Source: Anthonomus grandis grandis (lineage: Eukaryota; Arthropoda; Insecta; Coleoptera; Curculionidae). Taken from it: a stretch of 64,000 bases of DNA. The notes under the pieces are model-generated. The model was not told the DNA's origin, searched no databases, and saw nothing but the letters and a program-made list of their open reading frames with translations. Position numbers and translations under genes: made by a program. Location: NCBI RefSeq assembly GCF_022605725.1, contig NC_065546.1:28454227-28518226 (forward strand). Direction: 5' to 3'. Shown in pieces: positions 57,736 to 64,000 of this stretch (position 1 is its first letter; every line of letters starts with the position of its first letter).

Positions 57736-58140
57736 ACGAGGGTGGCCCCACAAGTACACGGACCGACCTAGAAATAGCAGTAGTTTGAAAAATATCACTG
57801 TATATACAAGGTGTATTCAAAATTGGGTAATTTATTTTAACATCTTGTAGACCTCGTCAAAAGAAGTTAATGTGCTAAAATTCATCTATATAAGAGTTAC
57901 ATATTTTGTTTGTTTGGTTGGGCACTAAAGTAATATACCGGGACGCATATTTGTAACGCGTTATCCCGCGGAAACCTTCGGCATTGCCCGAAAATCATTT
58001 TTAAATAGGAGACGTATCCGCCTAATAGAACACGTACGTCTACGTCTGCTATTTACAATCAGGGCTATAGTAGAAGTATTGCAAGTAGTACCACAGATGT
58101 AAATAGCTCCGCACGGAGCTATATATAGTACCTTTATTTA
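57736..58140. mobile_element. mariner-type terminus and adjoining unknown sequence
   Basis: ACGAGGGTGGCCCCACAAGT at 57737 looks like a mariner inverted terminal repeat (ACGAGGGTGGTCCCA-type). It is followed by GC-richer DNA up to a small hairpin TAGCTCCGCACGGAGCTA at 58107-58124. No transposase or opposite terminus was recognised. Confidence 0.45.
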
Positions 58141-58315
58141 GTAATTGATTGTTTTATTTAGTTATCTTTAATTCAAGTATGTTCAAAAAGTTTTGTCTTC
58201 TTGTGGTTAAATTTGTTCATTGTTTTGTCAATTTTTGAAATTGTATTTTTGTTTTGTTTTCTTAGCTTGTAGGCTGCTTGTACACAAGATTATTCTTACT
58301 TAATATAGCACATTT

Positions 58316-58336
58316 TCTTTCTTTCTTTCTTTCTTC
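58316..58336 (+). repeat. (CTTT)n microsatellite
   Basis: About five CTTT units in a row. Confidence 0.9.
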
Positions 58337-58387
58337 AGTATTTTTTATTTTATATTCACATGTGACGATTGATTGTTGGTACACCGT

Positions 58388-58498
58388 ATGTCTTTCGAGG
58401 TGAACAAAATGCGGGAATTACCAAAAAATTATGAATATAAAAAAACTAAAGAAACTAATATGTTCCTTTCCAAACTAGCGAATAAAGAAGATGTAGAG
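58388..58498 (+). CDS. possible short coding exon, unknown
   Basis: ATG at 58388 opens 37 codons (MSFEVNKMRELPKNYEYKKT, then KETNMFLSKLANKEDVE) ending exactly at GAG|GTAAGC, a good donor in phase 0. The composition (Lys/Glu-rich, no runs) is more protein-like than the surrounding AT-rich DNA. It lies on the strand opposite CaMKII. No homologue was recognised and no partner exon was identified; the MULE coding region 2.5 kb downstream is the only candidate. Confidence 0.28.
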
Positions 58499-59127
58499 GT
58501 AAGCTGATATTTCTATCTATATTACGAACACGACTAAAAAAACTGTAACATAACTTTATCGTTTGTTTATTTTTATTATTGGTTTATTTTTATGAAAAAA
58601 AAACTAAAATAAGGGAATACTGTGAGGGATTTTATGATTTTAAAGAGAAAAGTTAATAAATATCGACTTAGAACATTGAATACTTTAGAATACACTTAGG
58701 CTGCTTTTGTTTGAGTTCAGCATACACAGGGGGTAAATAATTTTGTTGATGCTTTATCATACCAATGACCTATGTCATTTTCATTCAATAAGTAGTAGAT
58801 ATTTTATATTTCTAGCCAAAATGAACAATTTGAATAGACTACCAATTTTCTTTATTTTAGATATTGCTTGTTTAAAGTATTTTTTTGACAGATTTATAAA
58901 ACAACACTTATGTTTTTTTAAGACTCGATTGTTATTGTGGCATTTTTGTAAAACATGAATAGAATGACCTTTTCATGCTCTTTTAAAATAACAAATCCAT
59001 TTTTTGAGAATTTAATATATAAGGTGTTGAATTGAATGCTAAAGGTTCAATTATAAAAACAATAATTATTAAACCTCTGAGATTTGTATGTACATATCTT
59101 TCTAAACAAATAGAAGAAACTTACTTT
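58499..59127. other. intronic sequence, no recognised gene
   Basis: AT-rich. The open frame at 58743-58958 shows no conserved feature. Confidence 0.5.
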
Positions 59128-59312
59128 ATACCGGGTGTTTCACCGAGGACTGCATCGATTGATTTCACGAAAATTCTGAAAATTTGACAGCTGTCACATT
59201 TCCGGTTATACCGAAATTAAATGTTTAGCCTGCCACGTTGCCAAATTTTCCAAATTTTCTTATGGATAGTTTTCCCATAATCGATCAATGCAGTTCCCGA
59301 TGAAACATTCTA
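59128..59312. mobile_element. small MITE (~180 bp)
   Basis: CGGGTGTTTCACCGAGGACT, continuing GCATCGATTGATT, is mirrored at the right end by AATCGATCAATGC, continuing AGTTCCCGATGAAACATTCT. The TIRs are about 33 bases. No coding capacity. Confidence 0.78.
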
Positions 59313-59317
59313 AATAC

Positions 59318-60840
59318 ATACAGTATTGTGCATAAATATAGCAACAAGCGATGTTTTCAAAAATATTATTTGCTCCTTTATTTATTCCATATTATATCTT
59401 TACTTTTAAGTACACGCCTCTGCATTATTTATAAATATACCGAGATATCATAAGAATGCCAATGCAGAGTAAGGAACTTCATGTTTGTTTATTTAGACAA
59501 TGTGCATAAATATAGCAACATTCTTGTTTCGCATTTATTTTATCAGTTAAATATCGATTTACCTGCTGTAAGGTTGTTATTTTTGAATCTCAGAATTAAC
59601 TTAAAATGGGTCGCTCAAAAACCGTCTCTGGTGATGTAAGAAAAATTATTGTGGAGCATTACGAAAATGGTGTTAGGCAGTGTAACATTGCAAGAAGCTT
59701 ACGGCTTCACAGGTCAATCGTATCCAGAGTTTGCAAAAAATTTCGTCTTACTGGAACAGCTGCACCGGCGCCCATTCCTGGTAGACCCAGAAAAACAAAT
59801 TTGAGGATGGATAGGCAGCTGCTACGAATTTCCAAAGAAAATCTTTTCTTGTCTTCTTCCCAAATTTTGGCAAAATTAAAAGAGGGTGGAGGAGTAAACC
59901 TCAGTTCCAGTATCGTAAGGAGAAGATTACTTGATGTCAACTTACCTGCTCGTCGCCCCGCCAAAAAACCGTTACTCTCAAAGAAGAACGTCAAGGCTCA
60001 TTTTCACTTTGCCCAATCTCATGTCCACTGGTCTATAGCTGATTGGAAGAAAGTCGTATTTAGTGATGAATCTAAATATAATTTATTCAGGACTGATGGA
60101 GTGATGTACGTCAGACGCCCCAGTGAACAAAGATTAAACAAAAAGTACATTTGCCCCACAGTTAAACATGGAGGGGGAAATATTCTTGTATGGGGATGAT
60201 TCTCGGCTCGTGGCATGGGACCCATAGTAAAAATAGTGGGCAAAATGGATCGATTCATGTACAAAGACATTCTGCAAACACATTTAGTGCCATATATGGA
60301 TGAAGTCATGCCAGTAACAGACATATTTCAGCATGACAACGATCCAAAACATGCTTCTCAATTTGTTAAGAGGTGGCTATCCGATGAAAAAATAAATGTG
60401 ATGGTCTGGCCATCTGGCCAGACACCAAAGTCAGGCACCTTACATGCTCTAATACAAATATTCTCTTTGAAATAGTGGAAAAGGCTTGGAAAGAAGTGAA
60501 CAATGACTATATTATGAAATTAATTGAGTCCATGCCAAGACGATGTGCAGATGTTATAAAGGAGAAGGGGTACTACACGAAATATTAAATTGATTTTAAT
60601 TTAATCGGGTTATATTTTTTTTAGAATGAAAACAATTTTTTGTTGCTACATTTTTGAATAATAAATTTGCATAAAACAATTTGGTGTTTTATTTATTATG
60701 ATAAAAAATATGATAATATGAAAATATAAACAGGCTCTAACTATTCTTGTAAATAATATATAAACATTACTTATAAAATAGATACTAAAATATATATCAC
60801 AGGAAACTTCAATGCTGCTATCTTTTTGCACAATAATGTA
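59318..60840 (+). mobile_element. Tc1-like element with IR/DR-type ends
   Basis: TA then CAGTATTGTGCATAAATATA at the left is mirrored by a GCTATCTTTTTGCACAATAA stretch ending at TA 60839-60840. A second copy of the terminal word (TGTGCATAAATATAGCAAC) lies inside at 59502-59520, and a degraded one near 60645-60675. This gives the inner/outer repeat arrangement known from Tc3- and Minos-type elements. Confidence 0.8.
59606..60588 (+). pseudogene. Tc1-like transposase
   Basis: ATG 59606. The paired-type DNA-binding region begins MGRSKTVSGDVRKIIVEHYE and has RSIVSRVCKKF and the GRPRK hook in PIPGRPRKTN. Core: WKKVVFSDESKYNLF (first Asp), VKHGGGNILVWG followed by TGA at 60197-60199, then FQHDNDPKHASQFVKRWL (second Asp). 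The block that should read WPSQSPDLNPIE is altered to WPSGQTPKSGTLHALIQ, so the third catalytic residue is lost. After a frame change the normal end returns: EIVEKAWKEVNNDYIMKLIE, SMPRRCADVIKEKGYYTKY, TAA at 60586-60588. Confidence 0.9.
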
Positions 60841-60989
60841 TGTGGGTAGTACTGAAAATTAATTTAACTAACAAAAAATAACAACTTTTGTCCGTCGGTC
60901 TTATGTTCTCAACGTGACTGATTGATAAAAAAAACTAAAAATTAAAATTAGATTCGGTGGCAACTAATATTTTTTCTTTTTTGATTTTT

Positions 60990-62959
60990 TGAAGTAATTC
61001 AAACTTTTTCCTTATAGAGATGGGTATCTAACCCTGAAGCAGTAACTAGAGAAACCTGGACAATCGAGAAAACATTTAAAGTTCCGACCACAGCACCAAG
61101 AGAAATATTTTTAAACGCATTTATAAATGCCATTTGAATACAGCTACCAAAATTAAATCGACTGGCACAAAACAAAAAATATCAAAAAATATTAATTGCC
61201 CAGCAAAACTTTTCATAACTATAAAGAAATTTTTTTAAATATCTAAATCAGTGAAAACATCACTTTGACTTCAGAAGAATGGCCTTGTTTGATAGAATTT
61301 AGATCTACACATAGTCATAGGTTGAATGTTGTTAAAGCGCTTCGTGAGAGACGTTTATGATCAGAGGCCAAACAAAAGACATTCGATCTTTTTGACAGTC
61401 ATTCTGCATCCACAGCTTACCATACTTATTGTATGGATAAAATGGAAGCACTGGGGGAAGAGTATGATAACGTATTATACGACAGATACTATATACCAAC
61501 AAAAACGGATGTATCTAATTTGTGGAAAAAGAAATTTAAAGAAGACTTTGGTAATGGTACTGGTTCTAATATGCTGCTTAAATTAGAGGACATGTTGTCT
61601 TGTCATAAAGACAAAACTGGACTATGTCATAAAATAATAACCCTACAAGATAGTTATGCTGTAGCTATTTGTACACCTCTTATGCAACGTGCGATAGAGA
61701 TACCACAAACCAATGAGGTAATGTTTGTTGATACATCCGGTAATTGCGATGTTTATGATCACAAAATATATTTTTCTGTGATACGATGAAGTGCGACCGA
61801 AGGATTACCAGTTGGATGCGTTTTAGCTAATTGTCAAAAAACGGACTTATTTGATGTAGCAGTTAAAGGACTGCTTGACATAATGCCTACAAAAATTCGT
61901 CCGACAGTTATCTTGACAGATGACGATTTAGGTGAAAGGAAAGTGCTAAAGAAACACTGGCCAGAAGCCAAACTACTATTGTGCATATTTCATGTAAAAA
62001 AGCAGTTTGGAGATCATGTTTAGGTTGTTCAAAGACATTCCTTTAGAGAGAGCCAAGGCATTTAACTTAACTCAATTAAGTGACTATATTATTACAAGTT
62101 TTGAAAATTATTACCGGCAGCGTATATTGGATTTGCTCTTTAATAGAGTTTCAAAAACGGTTGCTACTATGTATTTACCTAGAGTGACTGATGGTGCAAT
62201 GGTTATTGAGCCTATTAGTATAGATTCGTTGGAATTTTCAGTGACAAGCAAAAATAATAATAATGTAACTTATTTTGTATATCTTCAAACTTGTATGTGT
62301 ACATGCCCAATTAGTTTTAATGGTAAACATTGCAAACATCAGAGTGCCATTTTGGAAAAATTCAAATTTTTAAGCGCAATAAATAAACTTTCCTATGCCA
62401 CTAAATTACAACTATATAAAGTCGCAACAGGAAAAGAAGCGAATAAAAATATTATCTTACCTCTACAAGAATAGAAATTCGTAAGTAAGAACATAGTTTA
62501 AGACAGTCAAAACTATTAGAGTCTGATACAAGTATTGAAAAAAGCAATATTTATTCGACCGAAATTGTGAAAACAAAGTGGATAGAGCACTATAATTTTA
62601 TTATGAAAAATATTGAGGAAGACCCTGAAAATTATTGCTCAGCCATAGAAACATATTTGAGTAATATTAAAAAATTTGCTTCTTCCAAAACATCTCTTCT
62701 GTCTGGTCTTCATACAGCCTTTAAATATAAAGGAACAAGGAAAAGCAACGTAAAAGGAAACATCAATAAATGTCGCCGCAGGGAAAAAATTCCTGTACAA
62801 CCAACATCGGTGGGACGTAGAAGAGTTTCATGTGGCAGCAAAAAGGCTAAGTCGGGGAAGTTACCAGCTGATGTCAAAAAACGGCAAAAAGCACCTCATT
62901 CATTGGAACTCTGCGTTAGTCAAAATATTGCACTAGGCGCAAATAAATTTAAAAAATAA
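60990..62959 (+). pseudogene. MULE transposase with SWIM zinc finger
   Basis: Mutator-like transposase in about four frames. The N-terminal FLYWCH/FAR1-like part has NCPAKLFITIKKF. A helical region follows with ALRERRL and YDRYYIPTKTDVSNLWKKKF. The MULE core has NEVMFVDTSGNCDVYDHKIY (first Asp), GLPVGCVLANCQKTD, PTVILTDDDLGERKVLKKHW (second Asp) and LLLCIFHVKKQF (the CxxH-like step before the Glu region). The SWIM finger is CMCTCPISFNGKHCKH, with the CxC cysteines at 62298 and 62304 and CKH from 62331. A basic tail with GRRRVSCGSKKAKSGK ends at 62959. Stops at about 61787 and a frameshift near 62010 inactivate it. No terminal repeats were identified. Confidence 0.83.
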
Positions 62960-64000
62960 ATATACTTTTAGATTATGTAAATGTTAAATTTTAAACAATA
63001 TCTCATATATATTTTTATTACCTAATAAACTTTATGTTATTACTTATATTTTTTGCTATACTACTACCTATTAAAGTAAATATACGTAATGTTTAAAAAT
63101 AGTTTTTTTACCTAAATCAATAGAAATTTTAAGATAAAAACTCTCTTACTCTAAAATTTTACACCATTGCAAATCTTCAAAATTTATATAAAATATAGTA
63201 AAATGCCTGATAAACAGCAGACGCGTAGGGCTGACTCATCTGTTACATACAAATTTAGTTCGGGGTACATTTTTTAGCGGACGCGTCCGTCATTTACAAA
63301 TATGCTACCGAGACTGTTCGATATTGGCATGGATGGAAATATAATAAATTAAGATTTATTTAATATAAAACTTAATAAAGCAGAACGAAGTTATACGAGA
63401 ACAAACACTACAAAGTAAATAGGAAATTAAAAAAGAAATTCGCGCTAGTAGAGTTGAGCTCTTGCAAGAGCTGAACAAAGTCAAAAAGGAGAAGGAGTTA
63501 TTAAGACAACAAAACATCGTGTTCAAAGACATGCTTCTTAATGTTTAATGCGAAATGAAGAAATAAGATTTGATTATTTCTGGTTTATAAGAACACATAA
63601 TCAAGATAATATGTTACAAGGAATCGAAGAAATTGTATCTGTTAATAATTAAAAGGTCACCAACTAATTAGACATTGCTGTAATATTAAAAATTAAAATT
63701 AATATAATAATAATAATAATAACATTAAAAATTTGTAAAAAAACAATAACCCCAATAATCAAAATAATCCCAACAGTTTTGCTAATAGCAGCATGTTTTT
63801 ATGCCCGAAAATAGAAAGAGAAGTAGGGAATACTAAAAATCAACTAAAAAATTAAAGTACATCTGGAATGGTTAATATAACTACAAAAATTCTAAAAAGT
63901 CTTTTAAAACAAGTACGAGCGAAGCTCGTACTTTGATCAGTTGGGACCAGTAGAAATTTTCCTTAATTTTGATTAGTAGAAAGTTTTTTAAATACAATTC
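62960..64000. other. intergenic or intronic sequence with a coiled-coil scrap
   Basis: A plus-strand frame at about 63425-63550 reads KKEIRASRVELLQELNKVKK then EKELLRQQNIVFKDMLLNV, a good heptad pattern that may be a remnant of a LINE ORF1 or unknown protein. An (ATA)n run lies at 63703-63722. A perfect 10-bp stem with GAA loop (AAGTACGAGC...GCTCGTACTT) lies at about 63911-63935. No gene was identified. Confidence 0.4.

Overview
The window is animal genomic DNA, almost certainly from an insect and plausibly a beetle. It is very AT-rich, it has spliceosomal exons with GT/AG borders, and it is crowded with insect transposon families (BEL/Pao, Gypsy, Copia, Jockey-like and RTE-like LINEs, Tc1/mariner, IS630-like, PIF/Harbinger, MULE, foldback MITEs). 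The order (Coleoptera) is an inference from style, not shown by the sequence.

The one host gene I can identify is the 3' part of CaMKII (calcium/calmodulin-dependent protein kinase II) on the minus strand. It runs from an exon at 56852 to the stop codon at 4709. Two conserved regulatory-linker exons (56763-56852, 50387-50443) and four hub/association-domain exons (18826-18901, 5077-5171, 4906-5020, 4709-4847) match the known protein and join in frame. The kinase exons lie beyond the right edge. Between the linker and hub exons sit three unfamiliar but well-spliced exons (28554-28673, 21652-21735, 21459-21500). All are symmetric phase 1-1, so they look like alternative linker cassettes.

In the same large intron, same strand, are two candidate alternative first exons that end in phase-1 donors. 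One (38271-38427) encodes a start Met, a transmembrane segment and a donor that would join in frame to the hub exons. That is the layout of vertebrate alphaKAP, the kinase-less membrane anchor made from CAMK2A. The other (37851-37896) would add a 15-residue leader after a TATAAAAG box. These are the main hypotheses of this report.

The rest is introns filled with transposons. 5.5-18.6 kb: a BEL/Pao element split by a foldback element and a Gypsy element (CTAT target duplication), followed by a Copia element split by a LINE. That LINE itself received an inverted 1.1-kb copy of upstream sequence flanked by a 156-bp direct duplication. 19.3-20.6 kb: a long-TIR element. 22.9-27.4 kb: Tc1 remnants and a nearly intact Jockey-like LINE. 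29.1-34.9 kb: a mariner-like element and an intron-bearing IS630-like element. 35-42.5 kb: repeats, including six exact GTCACGTGAC palindromes about 118 bp apart. 42.5-46.5 kb: an IS630-like element nested in a Tc1-like one. 48.7-49.6 kb: a MITE. 51.1-56.7 kb: a Tc1-like shell with ~500-bp TIRs and an internal tandem array, containing a Harbinger with transposase and Myb-like genes. To the right of the last CaMKII exon are a small MITE, a Tc1 element and a degraded MULE-SWIM transposase.

All transposase and Pol genes carry stops or frameshifts. No rRNA, tRNA or CRISPR was recognised.
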